Source: Amblyomma americanum
Lineage: Eukaryota > Arthropoda > Arachnida > Ixodida > Ixodidae
Length of the DNA: 64,000 nt
Direction of reading: 5' to 3'
NCBI RefSeq assembly: GCF_052857255.1
Contig: NW_027526677.1
Coordinates: 1-64,000 of the forward strand
Position numbers and translations under genes: made by a program. The notes under the pieces are model-generated. The model was not told where the DNA came from, did no database searches, and saw nothing but the letters and a program-made list of their open reading frames with translations. This document shows, one piece after another, positions 9,379 through 20,959 of the stretch. Within the stretch, counting starts at the first letter, position 1. Each line of letters begins with the position of its first letter.

Positions 9379-10075
9379 TTTCAGGTAAGCGCATCGACAG
9401 AATCACCGCCTGTCGCGCACTTACACGGTCGCAACGCGTAATGATTCTCCCCGCCTGTATTGGCAGCGTGTGGCACGGGGAACGACGGGAGCGTCACGGA
9501 ATCACGAGTGATGTGTGTGACGGATGCGGTGGAGTGGAAACACTAGAACACCTGCTTTTTCACTGCGCCGCGTTCGCCGCTGCTCGTCTCGATATGCTTG
9601 TGGCCTATAGGGCGCATGGCATACTAATAGACTCCATCAAGGCGCTATTGTGGCCGCAGGGCAGTGCGCGCACTCGTGAGCGAACTTTGGTGAGCCTGTG
9701 TGCATTCCTACAACACATGGACTTGATGTCCCGTCTGTTCTCCGTCAGGTAGTTACAAGCAGTGACCGAACGCTCCGCGAGTTCTACCTTGAACGATTAA
9801 CAACTGGACACTCTATTCCAGTTGTAGAGAACACGGAGTTGTGCGCGTGTGTTTTAATTCCTCTAAAATGAACTAATCACGCGCACAACCTGGACACATT
9901 TTCTATTGTGTAACTAGTTTGTATATGCAACTGCTCCCCCTATCCTCTCTTCCAGTCCCCTCACCTGCGCCAGCTGAAGTGCTTCAGTAACGATGGCAGA
10001 TGCCAGGGCTAGCAAAAATGTTTTCCTTCCAATTTGCTAATATTTTAATAAAAAAACATTACCACCACCACCACC
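9379..10075 (+). pseudogene. 3' end of a LINE (C-terminal ORF2 and 3'UTR)
   Basis: A 124-codon open stretch ends at 9752 with a cysteine-histidine motif CDGCGGVETLEHLLFHC, typical of the C-terminus of RNase H-type LINE ORF2 proteins. It is followed by about 300 bases of untranslated sequence and an (ACC)n tail after 'aataaaaaaacatt' near 10045-10072. The 5' truncation at about 9379 and the simple-repeat tail are usual for target-primed insertion. No RT domain remains. Confidence 0.7.
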
Positions 10076-10385
10076 CGCCACGGTGACTCAGTGATTATGG
10101 CGCTCGGCTACTAATCCGGAGTTCCCGGGTTCAAACCCGACCGCGGCGGCTGCGTTTCGATGAAGAGGCATTGAAAAGGCGCCCGTGTGTTGTGCGATGA
10201 CAGTGCACGTTAAAGATCCCCAGGTGGTCGCGGTTATTCCAGAGCCCTCCAATAGGGCACCTATTTCGTCCGTTCATCTTTCACTTCTTCCTGTATCCCT
10301 TCCCTTGCGTCGCGGTTCTGGTGTCCGCCGATACGTGACGCAAATACGGGGCCATTTCCTTTCCCCAAATCCAATTTTCATTTCG
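10075..10385 (+). mobile_element. tRNA-derived SINE, near full length, plus strand
   Basis: The tRNA-like head (GTGACTCAGTGATTATGGCG, then GGGTTCAAACCC) is followed by CGACCGCGGCGGCTGCGTTT, the body 'gtgcacgttaaagatcccca' and the 3' block 'cccttgcgtcgcggttctgg'. This is the best full-length plus-strand copy in the window. Confidence 0.8.
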
Positions 10386-10387
10386 AA

Positions 10388-10475
10388 CAAAACGCGGCCA
10401 CCGTAGTGCGGTTCGAGCTCGGATACTCGATGCAGTAGAGGAGCGCCTTAACCATAGATCTACCGCGGCGGGTGT
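10388..10475 (-). mobile_element. SINE tRNA-like head, minus strand
   Basis: A diverged tRNA-like head lies on the minus strand (CCCGCCGCGGTAGATCTATG...), with the B box damaged (GAGCTCGAACC). It follows the plus-strand SINE tail-to-tail. Between 10476 and 11090 there is a TTTA-rich tail near 10610 and a weak minus-strand LINE-like fragment at about 10830-10940, with nothing else recognisable. Confidence 0.55.
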
Positions 10476-11149
10476 CCAAAGTTTTTCCAATTCTGTTTCA
10501 GATCTCTACTGTCCTCTTTATTTGGTGCAGTTGTAGGTACTACTACTGACGGTTAGAGGTTAACATTTTGTATTTTCTCGCCTTTGATCATCTCACATTA
10601 TATATGTCCTTATTTATTTATTTATATTACCCCTGAAGGTCCTCCTTCGAGAGTATTACTTGGGAGGGTCAGTGTGAAAGGAACGTTACCAAGCAGAGGA
10701 AGGATAAACAGGCTAGGTGTAACATACAATAATATTTCATTCGAAATATTTATTAGAGAAAATCTTTGTTATCTGAAAAAAATTGTGAGCACGCAGCTCG
10801 GTCCCCAACGGCAGCAATGCACTCGAGTGTTTATGTTGCTAAGGTCCATAAAACTTGCAGCCCGGCGGTGGCGATGGTCTGCTCTGCCGGGTGCTCAAGC
10901 GCAGCAAGGTCTCCTCGGCTTCCAAGGCTTTGAGGTTGTTTATATTCTGTCTCACAAGATGTTTGCAGCACTATAAATGGTACAGCTCTCTCATGTAATC
11001 AAAATGGTGTGCACTACATGACTGTGTTCCTACGCCCGTGTTGCTCCGCCAACTAGTTACAGGTGGCTCCATCCATGTGAAAGAACACGCACTATACGTT
11101 TCGATGGAGGCGAAACGCTAAAGCGCCAGTGTACAGAGCGTGCATGGGA

Positions 11150-14100
11150 CGTGCATAATCACCTGTTCATAATGAACGCATACAGCCACCGCAGGACACA
11201 GGCTGGACCAGGGAAAGCCGCCATACTCAAAACCCCACAAATCGCAGGCCAAATCCCAACCGTAATTGTGGGCGACTTCTACGCTCAACACGTGAAACGG
11301 GGACCCGCAACAACATACAGGAAAGTCCCGGTCCTAATGAATTTTATCCAGCAAAGAGGGCTAACCCAATACAGGGACATCATGAAACCTATCCGGATAG
11401 GCACCAGCGTGAGCAGGGACACGTGCCCAGACCTCACGATAGGCAGATATCTTCCATACTAAAGCTGGAGGAACAGCAGACAAAATCTAGGAAGTCAACA
11501 TTATATCATACTATCTAAAATAGCCATTGGCAATCTCACACTCAAACCCAGAAAAAACATAATTACCGACTTGGACAAACTTAGGATGATCCGCGACCAA
11601 AATGAGGAACCGACTACAGACCTAGAACAGTGGACACAAACCCTCCTATCAGATGTGGGAAAGGCCACTAAATAACTAGTATATGACCTAGGCGTGAATA
11701 CGATTGACAGGAGACTTACACACATGCGGGAGGCAAGGCAAAGATTAGAAAAAAGATGGCTTAACAAAAATACAACAAAAGCCTAGAAAAAGGATAGTCA
11801 CATTCTCGGAAGAAATTCACCACAACTCCGCAGAACTCGCGAGACAGCAGTGGAACCATATCTGCGAAAATGTAAATGGCGATCTAGGCACGAGAGAGAC
11901 GTGGAATCTTCTGCGGCATATCCTTGATCCGGAATCGAACAAATCTACGACTCAAAAGGAAATCACCAAAATTTTAAACATAGACGCAGGCAAGGATCAA
12001 GATATTATAAGCACGCTAAAACAAAAGTACTTTTGCTCAACCCAAGAGATGAAGTCCCTACCCGATTATAAAGGACAACCTAACCCAATCCTGGACGCTG
12101 ACTTAACAATGGCGGAAATAAGAGCAGCCCTCCTTAAGAGATGCCCGACATCCGCTCCGCGAGAGGACGCCATCAACAATAAGACACTCAGAAACGTAGA
12201 CGACGCTTCTATCACCGCCCTCACGGATTTTGCAAACGAGTGTTGGAGGAACGGAAAACTCCCAGCGTCTTGGAAACATGCCATCGTTAAATTCATCCAA
12301 AAAGCGGGCAAAAAGCTCGCACTCGAAAACCTCAGACCTATTTCGCTTCCCTCTTGCACAGGAAAACTGATAGAACACGTAATACTGGAGAGACTGCAGT
12401 CCCACATGCACAGAGAGAATTTATGTCCGAGCACTATGGTCGGATTTAGACCACATTTATCAACACAGGATACGATGCTCAGGCGAGCAAGCGAAGTCCT
12501 ATCTCAGGAGCAAGAAAAGAGCAAAGGGCAATTCTAGCTCTAGATTTAACCAAAGCATTTGATAACGTCAAACACAAAGCAATCCTATATTCTCTTTCAC
12601 CATTGAATGTAGGTGAAAGAACATTTAAGTACATCAATGACTTTCTCTCTGATAGAACGGCCAAAATTCAAATTGACACAATCAAATCCGACACTTTCAG
12701 TGTTGAAGACAGAGGAATGCCGCAATGATCTGTCTGGTCCCCCTTCTTATTCAGTATAACCCTCAGCAAAATGGCACACGAACTCGCCAAAATCCCAGAC
12801 CTAGAACACTCTATGTACATCGACAATATCACCCTTTCTACCACCAACGGGAGTATCGGCACGATACAAGATACGCTGCAAGAAGCGGCAGATGTATTAG
12901 TAGAGGAGGCACAAGCCGCGGGACTTGCGTGTTCGCCTCAAAAATCCTAAGTCCTCATCCTACACACAAAGCGTCAAAGAAAAAATAAAAGCCTGAGATG
13001 AAAAGCTACGCGGAAGGGGCCGCCATACCAAACATAGAAACACCAAGAATATGGGGTATTCTGATACAGTCAAAGCAAAAACGACACACTAATTAAAAAA
13101 CTGAGAAACACCGTCAACCAAATCTCCTTCCTCATCAGACGCATCGCGAATGGGCGAGGACGAGCCCAAGAAGACGAGACCAGAAAACTAATCTAAGCCT
13201 TCGTTCTTAGCAGAGTCATCTACTCTGCGCCATACGTCACCATCATAGCCAGAGAACGAGGCGACTTGGATGCTCTAATTAGACAGCCCTATAAATTTGC
13301 GCTCAACTTCCCCGTTACACCCCAAACGAAAACCTACTGCAGTCAGGAATTCATAACACCTTAGCGGAAATGACGGAAGCACACCTCCCCGCACAATACG
13401 ACAGACTATCAGGTACTGAAACGGGATGTTTCATCCTAAAGAAGGCAGGAACAAAATATGAAGGAATCAGTGCACACGCCTTGCCAATTCAATGACACGT
13501 GCACGAGCACTTAATATTCTATCAACTGCCAAAAACATGCATCCACGCTACGATGCGGACAGAAGAAAGGCTATGGCAGAAATACTACACAAAAGATTTT
13601 CAGTTCAGAAAGAAACGGCGCATGTGGATGTGGAAGAACATGCGGACAGAGACGCCTTTTCTCTGGCAGTTGTGGATCCTTGAGGTTCTCCCTTCGCATC
13701 CGCGATAATGAGATAAAATAAAATTTCCGGACGAGACCGGAGAAGCTGCCACAGATTTAACCATTACCTCCACCACTGCGATTCTAAGACCGCAATTCGA
13801 AATATTGACAAAGGCAGGGCTCACTCCGCAGATATAAAAATATAACAAAAATCTCCAATACCCTCCAGATCACATTGATCCGGATCCCCGCCCAGTCGGG
13901 CCATCTCGCAAATGAAGCGGCGCACCAATTTGCCCGAGGATTCGTAGTTAACCAGAAGGTGCGCTACCCCGAGCTCAGGTCGGCCAATTAGCGAGTGACG
14001 ACCTAAGAGAAATTACTATCCACTTCAAGAAAGAAAGACAAATATTCCCAGAACCACGTAGATCTTTAAGTTAAACACGTCAGCTGGCGGCAGCTCCAAA

Positions 14101-14440
14101 CAGACACCTCCTTTAATCTGTAAATGTGCTCGATATGGTTCCCAGAGCAGTTTAGCCCCGTCTGTTCTCTCTGTGGACGCAATAAGGCAGACACACCACA
14201 CATCCTATACTCATGTAATCAAGACAAGCCGTCAAGTCTGCAGCTCTCTACCCAATCGCAGTGGGAGGCCGCGCTGCTCAGCTCGGACCCGGAGGTTCAA
14301 CTCCGAGTCATGGAGTGGGCCGAAGAGGTCGCCGAACGACATCCGCGGTCTGCCACCTGGCGTCTGACCTAGAAGAGGAGCCCAGCACGGAGAGGAGAAC
14401 GTAACCCCAAAAGCGCGCCTAACACCTTTTCTTTATTAAA
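11150..14440 (+). pseudogene. Degenerate LINE with endonuclease, RT and RNase H remnants
   Basis: An apurinic-type endonuclease fragment comes first (NHLFIMNAYSHRR, then TVIVGDFYAQHV for the GDFNA motif), at 11150-11460. The RT follows from 12049: GKLPASWKHAIVKFIQKAG, LRPISLPSCTGKLIEHVILE, ALDLTKAFDNVKHKAI, MPQ-stop-SVWSPFLFS. The active site is altered to YIDN near 12815. An RNase H remnant (AQSGHLANEAAHQFARGF) lies near 13900. A C-terminal CSLCGRNKADTPHILYSC ends in an open frame at 14372. Many stops and frameshifts. The 3' end is 'tttattaaagtt' near 14430. Confidence 0.8.
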
Positions 14441-14544
14441 GTTTACCTCCTCTTCCTCCACCTGATACACCTCAGGGGAGCTCGCCGCAGCCTCAGTAAA
14501 CGACGGCGGCGGCAGAAACGCAATCGTAAACACCGCGTTCGCAC

Positions 14545-15433
14545 TCTGACCTTACCCAACAAGCTTTCGAGTATGCTGCCCAGCTCGCTGACAATAACTT
14601 TGTAGATAGATGTAACAGCGCAGCAAGACAGATATCGAGTAGCGAAATTGGCGGCTCTTGAGGAGTCTCATAGACCCTACACAAACAAGTTCGAAAACCC
14701 AGGAACACCTCGCTCACGCGATACACAATTTTCCAGGAAACACAGATAAGCTAGCGAAGGTCTTACGCTCGCAATACCCTAGTCAGGATCAAGATCCGCG
14801 CGAGCAGGATTATTCGTATGTAGGCAGTAATAATCCCGAACTGGGTCAGCTTTTCAATCTTCACGACCTTCGCGCGGCTCCTGCCTAAATGCGCAGGGGG
14901 ACGCGCCCGGAAGAGATAAGGTCACAGCCAGACTCTTAGCAAATCTTCCCAATCGGGAATATGAAACCCTAATTGAATATATCAACGCCATTTGGACTGG
15001 AGACACTGTTGCCCCCCGATTGGAGGACATCATTTGTATCCTTTATCCCGAAGGTGGGAAATCGTAAACACAGTCAAACTCCGGCCGATGTCTCTCACTT
15101 CATGCTTAGAGAATCTGATGGAAACGATGGTCCGTGACCGCCTCTCGGAATATCTCGAGAGCAGGAACACCTTCGCCGACACAGTGCTTGGCTTCCAACC
15201 TCATAAGTTCGCACAAGACATCCTTTTTGCAGCTTCACCGCAAGGTTATCGGACCTATAGAACACCCACACAATGAGAAGATTATTCTAGCACTCAATTC
15301 GAAGGGTGCGTTTGATAATGCTAAACACGGCGTCATAATAAAAATTGTTATCCTGACCAACTGCGCTCCCCGTACATTCAACTACGTCAAACATTTATTA
15401 ACAGACCGCTTGGTCTATACACGCCAACAAGAA
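14545..15433 (+). pseudogene. LINE family D, degenerate copy, 5' portion
   Basis: This aligns with the better copy at 55556-58193 (shared 'cagcgcagcaagacag', 'aggagtctcatagaccc') and extends further upstream (FEYAAQLADNNFVDRCNSAA). It covers the pre-RT linker and the first RT blocks to TDRLVYTRQQ. There it is cut by the second Helentron-like element. Multiple stops and frameshifts are present. Confidence 0.8.
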
Positions 15434-15564
15434 AAAAACGGCCGTGGCTTAGCTTGGTTAAGCCTGGTGATTGCGAAGCAATAGTGTGTTATTCTCGGAT
15501 CAGGTGGTAGTATGGCTGGTGGTAGTCTTTGGTTATGCTAGTGTTACGGCTTACAGTGAATGAT

Positions 15565-15867
15565 CTAATAGGAGTCTCGAAACGCACGTTCCTTCTCGAG
15601 CCGCTGCTGCCGCTGTTCCGGGGATTCTTGGACACGCCTCTGCCGTTTAGTCGCGTTCCAGCGTTCTGAACTAGAAGGAGACTCACTGTCGGGCAAACTC
15701 ATAATTTCTTCCTTTGGTTCTGCTGTTTCCACAGAGGAGGTTGCACGTTGTCGCTGAGCTGCATACTGGGCACGCCGCTTAGAAAGTCGTTCTTCTCGTT
15801 CTTCCGTCTCCGTAGCTCGCTGATGCTTCCTCTTTGCATTCTGCCGAGCTGCCTTGTTCGTAGGCAC
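15565..15867 (-). pseudogene. STPR-like N-terminal protein of the Helentron
   Basis: About 100 codons of basic, Glu/Arg/Gln-rich repeats: ETEEREERLSKRRAQYAAQR and later QESPEQRQQRLEKERAFRDS. Such repeats precede Rep/helicase in some arthropod Helitron-like proteins and probably bind DNA. The natural ATG is in a different frame here: relative to 4661-4663 one G is missing, so ATG reads out of frame and only a GTG precedes the open frame. The frame ends where the 3' terminal region begins, so Rep and helicase are deleted. Confidence 0.55.
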
Positions 15868-15903
15868 ATCGTAACATCTGGCTGTATGACTGCCTTGGCG
15901 AGA

Positions 15904-15917
15904 CGAGCGGAGCTGTT
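15904..15917. repeat. 14-bp target-site duplication, left
   Basis: CGAGCGGAGCTGTT here is repeated exactly at 16770-16783 and flanks the LINE. The uninterrupted Helentron at 4695-4711 has a single copy of the site (GGAGCGGAGCTGTT). Confidence 0.9.
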
Positions 15918-16769
15918 CATCATCATCAAAACGTTTATTTTCACCGAAATGAAACTCTTTTTTGGACCCCCGGCACGCAGGCCTAAGGGAGTCCTACTTA
16001 GGAGTCTCGCAAACTAAGGTCTGGTGAAGACACATTGTCGCTTCACGGCCTCAGCCGCCAGGCGGATGGCTTGTCGCTGCTTAGCGGGGTCCTCGCTCCG
16101 CAGCAAGGTCTCCCAGGCTTCTCTAACTTCTATCTTTTGCTCGGCGCCCGGGCTTCCAGCACATTCCCATATGACATGGTCGAGAGTGCCCCTCTCCCCG
16201 CACGTTATACAAAATTGGTCTTTCTCCTCTTTGGAGATTGTGATGTATACCCAGAAGGGGCTTATATGATTCCCCCCTTGCAATCTTATCCACGCAATTG
16301 CCTCCTCTGTTGCGAGGGAACGGTCGGGCGGCGGATAGATCCTCCTGCTCAGCTTATAATGTTCCGTGATCTCGTGGTATGAAATTAGGCCATCTTTCAT
16401 GCCTATGCGAGAGGGCTGCTCTGCGGCCGCCCGGTGATAGAGAGCTCGGGCAAGCTCGTGTGCAGCCTCATTTCCTGCAATAGACTCATGCGCTGGGATC
16501 CATATTATCTCTATGTTACGTTCTATCGGCCTCTCCTCGAGGACGTGTTTGGCCTATTCGAGATTCTTCCTTTCGCGAAGTTTCTTACTGCAGTTTTGCT
16601 GTCACTTAAAATCGTCGTGGCCTTGGTACCGACGCAAGCGAGCGCTATCGCCAACTCTTCCGCCGCATTGGCATCTCTTGTGCGGTTCGAAGCCGCTACC
16701 GTTGGTACTCCTGCCCCGTCGACCACAGCGGATACAGCCACCCCGTGCTGTCCCCGGCAGGAATCAGGG
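15918..16769 (-). mobile_element. 5'-truncated LINE inserted in Helentron-2
   Basis: Minus-strand RNase H comes first (AAEELAIALACVG, then TTILSDSKTAVRNF, about 16530-16740). It is followed after a frameshift by a C-terminal 128-residue frame (16014-16400) with CITCGERGTLDHVIWEC. A (GAT)n tail follows at 15918-15926. RT and endonuclease are lost to 5' truncation. The perfect 14-bp duplication marks a target-primed insertion that happened after the Helentron landed. Confidence 0.85.
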
Positions 16770-16796
16770 CGAGCGGAGCTGTTTTATACAGCTGGT

Positions 16797-16924
16797 GTGA
16801 CGTCACTCTGACCGTAGCGCCCCTGGTGAGAGGAGCGGGTGTTAGGCCGCCGTTGGTGGCTACCGCCTCGCCTCGCGACGGCGTGAGATGGGGCCCCGTT
16901 TTTACACAGCTGGTGTGACGTCAC
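16797..16924. repeat. 118-bp minisatellite unit with CRE palindromes, Helentron-2
   Basis: GTGACGTCAC occurs at 16797-16806 and 16915-16924, exactly 118 bp apart. This is one repeat unit versus two in the first element. Confidence 0.8.
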
Positions 16925-17044
16925 TCTAGGTCACGTGGTGTGACGTGACGCAGCGAGGTCACGCTAAAGGTCAATGGTGCCTACTACCGCCTCGCCACGG
17001 AACGGGCTGAAGTGCGACCTAAAGTAGTATTGCTTCGTAATAAA

Positions 17045-18545
17045 ACCGAATACGGCCCGTTTTAGATGGCATCGCGGGGCACACCACAAGGCGCTGTGTT
17101 GTCCCCGCTTCTCTTTAACATTGCCATGATACACCTCCCAGAACAGCTTACGGGTGTCGGCAGTGTTCAGCATGCACTGTACGCCGATGACATCACCATC
17201 TGGCCTACTACGGGAAACATAGGAGAGATGAAGGAATGCCTGCAAGCAGCTGCGAGCAAAGCAGCCCACTATGCTACGTACCGCGGCGTCCAGTGCTCCC
17301 CGTCCAAGTCTGAATTTGCATATTCGACATTCTCCGAAATGAGGAATCTTTGTTTAGCTTTCTCTCCGAATACCCGGAGGTCCGAATACTCGGTCTCCTC
17401 ATTATTCAGCATCCCAAGGCAGACACAACCCTTGCCAAACTCCACAATGTCGGCGACTAGGTGGGCTGAGTGGTTGGCCGCGTTTCCAACAAGCGAGGAG
17501 GGTGGAGAAATAAAGATGCTCGCCCATGCCTTCGTAACTGTTCCAATATTGTACTAGAATCCTTCCTTCCGCTTACAGAAACATGACGAAGATTGCTTGG
17601 AGGCTGTAGTCAGCAAAAATTTTCAAGAGACCCCTCGACGCCCCAATCTCCAGTTCAACGCGCCACTACTTGCGTTGGGGGTCGCGAACACCTATCGAGA
17701 ACTTCGCGAGGCGCATCTTGTAAACCAGTACCCGCGTATCGCCCAGACCGTGTCCGGTCGCCGCCTCTTGGACCAGTTACGAATCAAATATGACGGCCAT
17801 ACGATGTAACGGGCTCGAGTGCCCGAACTGTGGAGACGTGCCCTCTCTGTTCGACCCCTTCCAACTAATATGAACAAGGGGTACCACAAAGGCCGGCGCC
17901 AGGCGCGGGCCTATGCCCTGCACCGCCACTGTGGCTTAAATAAACATGTTTTCTACGTCGACATGACAGTTCCATACCACTCCATGGGGGAATAGTACAT
18001 GGCTGCAGTCATACACGAGGAAAAACAGGTGGACGGCCTCTCGCTCAGAGCGCCCAGCTCAACTCATGCGAAGGAGGTAGCGATCTCCCTCGCAGCATTC
18101 TATCCCAATTTTAAATTCATCCTTAGTGACTCTCGCTGACTTGCATCTAACTTTTAGTTCAGTTTCATCACTTCACTTGCTCCATAAATTCTTCGCCAAA
18201 GTACTCGCGACTGCGATCCAACTCATCGCTCAATCATATATGCCCCCGGCACCAAGGCATGCTACGTAACAAAGCCGCCTATGAGGCATCCTGCGCACTC
18301 ACCTACCGGGCACCAGGCGTTCCTTGGGAGGACCCTAACCTACATCACTGCCATCTTTTTTCTTTTAAATATATTAATGAGCACTGTCGGGCCGAACACC
18401 GGAGCTACCCGAATCTTATGAACGGACTGGGCAAAGCTGGCAAACGAACTCTCCTTAGCCTTTTTACAAACACCCTGCTGTGCCCGGCGGTTACCAAGCA
18501 CTCTAACTCTTCTTTTGACGGTCGCTGCTCATTCTATGAGGAGGT
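17045..18545 (+). pseudogene. LINE family D, degenerate copy, 3' portion
   Basis: Continues the frame cut at 15433: RGTPQGAVLSPLLFNIAM, then ALYADDITIW with an intact YADD near 17180. RT thumb and RNase H remnants follow up to the C-terminal segment near 18540. It aligns along its length with 56400-57920. There are stops and deletions in the RNase H. It ends at an inverted duplication rather than a normal 3' end. Confidence 0.8.
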
Positions 18546-18754
18546 GTAATCCCTCATTCTGAGACTCCGTTGGTCCTGACCGCTGCGCATGTCGCCGAAG
18601 CAGGGCCTGCTGGGCCGATAGTTCTTGGCAGCAGAGCAGGGACGCCTCCCTGGCCTCTCGGGTAGGGGAAGGGGTGATGGAGGAAAGATTTGGCTGCATG
18701 CCAAAACCATGTGAATGTTGTTGGCCACCTTCCCATAGAATGAGCAGCGGCCGT
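18543..18754 (-). repeat. Inverted copy of LINE-D C-terminal segment
   Basis: This roughly 212-bp block is the reverse complement of about 18802-19013, with a spacer near 47 bp, so the two can form a long hairpin. It encodes, on the minus strand, the LINE-D C-terminal region. Confidence 0.8.
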
Positions 18755-19105
18755 ACCCTGCGGCGCCCGGCGGTTCTCAAGCACTTTAACTCTTCCTTTG
18801 ACGGCCGCTGCTCATTCTATGGGGAGGTGGCCAACAACAATCACATGGTTTTGGCATGCAGGCAAAGTCTTTCTGTCTCCCCATCACCCCTTCCCCTACC
18901 CGAGAGGACAGGGAGGCGGCTCTGCTCGGCTGCCAAGAACTATCGGCCCAGCAGGCCCTGGTTCGGCGACATGCGCAGCGGTCAGGACCAACGGAGTCTC
19001 AGAATGAAGGACTCCGCCTTGTATTGTAAGGGGCGAGACCCTCGCGGGGCCTCTGCGCGACCACCTTTCTGTATATATTGCTTTATAAATTAATTTCACC
19101 ACTAC
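18755..19105 (+). pseudogene. LINE family D 3' end, second fragment
   Basis: Plus-strand copy of the LINE-D C-terminus (VLKHFNSSFDGRCSFYGEV) and 3' untranslated end 'ttaatttcaccactact', matching 57860-58193. It repeats coding already present at 18480-18545. Confidence 0.75.
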
Positions 19106-19109
19106 TGTT

Positions 19110-19300
19110 CTGTTCGATGTCAGTGCACGTTAAATATTCTCACGAGGTGAAAATTAATCCGGAACCCTTCACTGCAGCACGTCTTTTTTCCTTTCATCTC
19201 TTAGTCTCTCCTTTATCCCTTCCCTTACGGCAAGGTTCAGGTGTCCACCGATATGAGAGAACGATACTGCGCCATTTCCTTTCCCAAGAACGGAAGGAAA
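19110..19300 (+). mobile_element. tRNA-derived SINE, 5'-truncated
   Basis: Begins in the SINE body ('gatgtcagtgcacgttaaa') and includes the 3' block 'cccttcccttacggcaaggt'. The tRNA head is missing. Confidence 0.7.
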
Positions 19301-19303
19301 AAA

Positions 19304-19560
19304 TTGGCTGTGGTTTAGCTCTGATTAACTGTAGTTGAATTGCGAAAGCCTCGTTTCTTCGGCACGTCGTCTACGCATCTTCTCATTCCGACGCTCTCGA
19401 GAGCACAAACCGGTCTCTTCCGCCATTAGAGTCACTCCGGGACATAGAACAACTTCTTTTAGCCGCATCTTAGTTACGACGCTTCTCGAGTCATACGGCG
19501 CGTTCTTCTGGCGTCTCTTGAGTAAACAAACACACTGCCGCATGTAAGTTTAGGAAACAC
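19304..19560 (-). pseudogene. Fourth Helentron-like remnant with basic-repeat protein
   Basis: The left end GGCTGTGGTTTAGCTCTGAT resembles the terminal hairpin of the other Helentron-like copies. Minus-strand frames give RERRNEKMRRRRAEETR and, in another frame, QETPEERAV..LEKRRN, which are STPR-like repeats. Frames are interrupted. The upstream end is not identifiable. Confidence 0.4.
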
Positions 19561-20119
19561 ACTGCAACAAACACACTGGAAACCACTGTCTCACAAACAG
19601 CCGCTCAAATACAATCGAGAAAAAGAATTATCTCTGCTTCATTGCTTCTTTGTTCGCGAATATATTCCGCGACCAGGCGGTATTTGGAAGCCATTTTATA
19701 TTAACTGTATGTTTGCATGGGGTACTTGAGCAATTCTGCAGCATTTGAATTCTATTCTCTTGCGGCGACTGCGAGCAAAAATTTCCAATATTCGCAGCAG
19801 CAACGCCAGTAACTCGCACCACAATAAAACGGGCAGTGTACAATGGGTGTTAATTCGTTCCTACGATGACTGCGAGATGGCGCTACCCATTGCAGTGCTA
19901 AAACATTTTTGGCAGTTTTGTTGTTTTTGTTTGCCGCACCAATTGGAATTTAGCGATTAAATCTCTCCTATGCAAACAATTGCCTCACCCAGAATTAGTG
20001 CAAAACTGGCCGTGAAACGTTCCCTCTATGCAAAAAGTCACCAAGAGCAACGCTTTTCTCTTAAATATGTTATTCTGAAGCAACAGTCACTGTTAGACGA
20101 CGAGGTCGAGACAGTCTGA
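19561..20119. other. No recognisable feature
   Basis: About 560 bases with only short shadow frames. I see no domain, RNA or repeat in it. Confidence 0.5.
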
Positions 20120-20765
20120 ACGTGCTGCGTAAGAAAATAAGCAAGGAACGACCCGTACGTGCCCTGTCCTCAACATTTCATGATCGCGCACAGGTACCTG
20201 CGACGCCTGGCAATTATGTTACTTCGCTCGATCAGCGCAATGATCCGTTTTCTTTTTTGAAATGTGAATCCGACGTCCTTGATAAACCTCCACAACGTCG
20301 TTTTCTTGAAGTTCTGCAAGTCGTTGTTCTAATCGATAGCCTTTAGCACAGTGTCTAATGTTTGGACTTCCCTATTCTCGAACATACTGTGCACTTTCAG
20401 ACGGATGCAATGGACTGTGAAGCGGTCATTCTTTACTCTTCGCAAGCTTGAAATCTTAACGTCGCAAGGTCTATTCTTTGGAAACGCCAGAGGCCTACAC
20501 AGACGCTCCGCCTTTATTCTGGAAACGGTGCGGGGAGATACTCCGGTATCCTCGCTCGCAGCATTCAGTACTTCCCGTACACTTTACCGGAAAACGTATC
20601 CAGGTACGTATGCAGGAAAACGTATCCAGGAGTAAATTTGCAAATACTTGCTTAGCGTGCCTTGACAGCTTGGATGTACGAGCCGTCAGGAAAATGAGTG
20701 AAGGAGATGTCGGCGGGGCCGCTGAGCCGGACGCCATTTTCTTAAAAGTGAAAGGGAGCGCTTAA
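20120..20765 (-). pseudogene. Tc1/IS630-type transposase N-terminal remnant
   Basis: Minus-strand frames give, in order, DVKISSLRRVKNDRFTVHCI, REVQTLDTVLKAI, KKTTLWRFIKDVGFTFQKRK and IIALIERSNIIARRRRYL. This resembles the helix-turn-helix region before the catalytic DDE domain of Tc1-like transposases (a 'LRRILKKIGFxYKK..R..L.ER.DI...R..YL' pattern). Frameshifts and stops occur and the DDE catalytic domain itself is not seen. Confidence 0.4.
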
Positions 20766-20959
20766 GAGTAAACGAGGCGGCCAGATTTGCGGGGACAGCG
20801 AAAACGTGAAATTAAAAAAGACGACAAACGCAAAATAAAGAATCACAAATCTCGATCGACTTGATCGCAATAAGAGCGTTTTTGTGACGCTGATGACAAA
20901 TGTATTATCCACGTAGCCTGCCGGCAAAGCATCCGTTATTTCTGGCGCACCACAAGTGA

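Larger units (their letters stand above)
15434..17044 (-). mobile_element. Helentron-like element, second copy, with nested LINE
   Basis: The ends match the 3753-5092 element: terminal palindromes at 15470-15482 and 17029-17041, the hairpin at 15446-15464, a 118-bp minisatellite unit, and the same N-terminal coding start. It splits a LINE whose intact paralogue reads through (56388-56402). On the minus strand the target is a TTT run, with no clear duplication, as expected for Helentrons. It contains a 0.85-kb LINE insertion at 15918-16769. Without that insert it is about 0.76 kb. Confidence 0.65.

Noticed and set aside
15565..15867. Intact stand-alone basic protein gene
   Set aside because: It has no in-frame ATG (only GTG), lies within a transposon and stops at the element's terminal region; better read as a truncated Helentron ORF.
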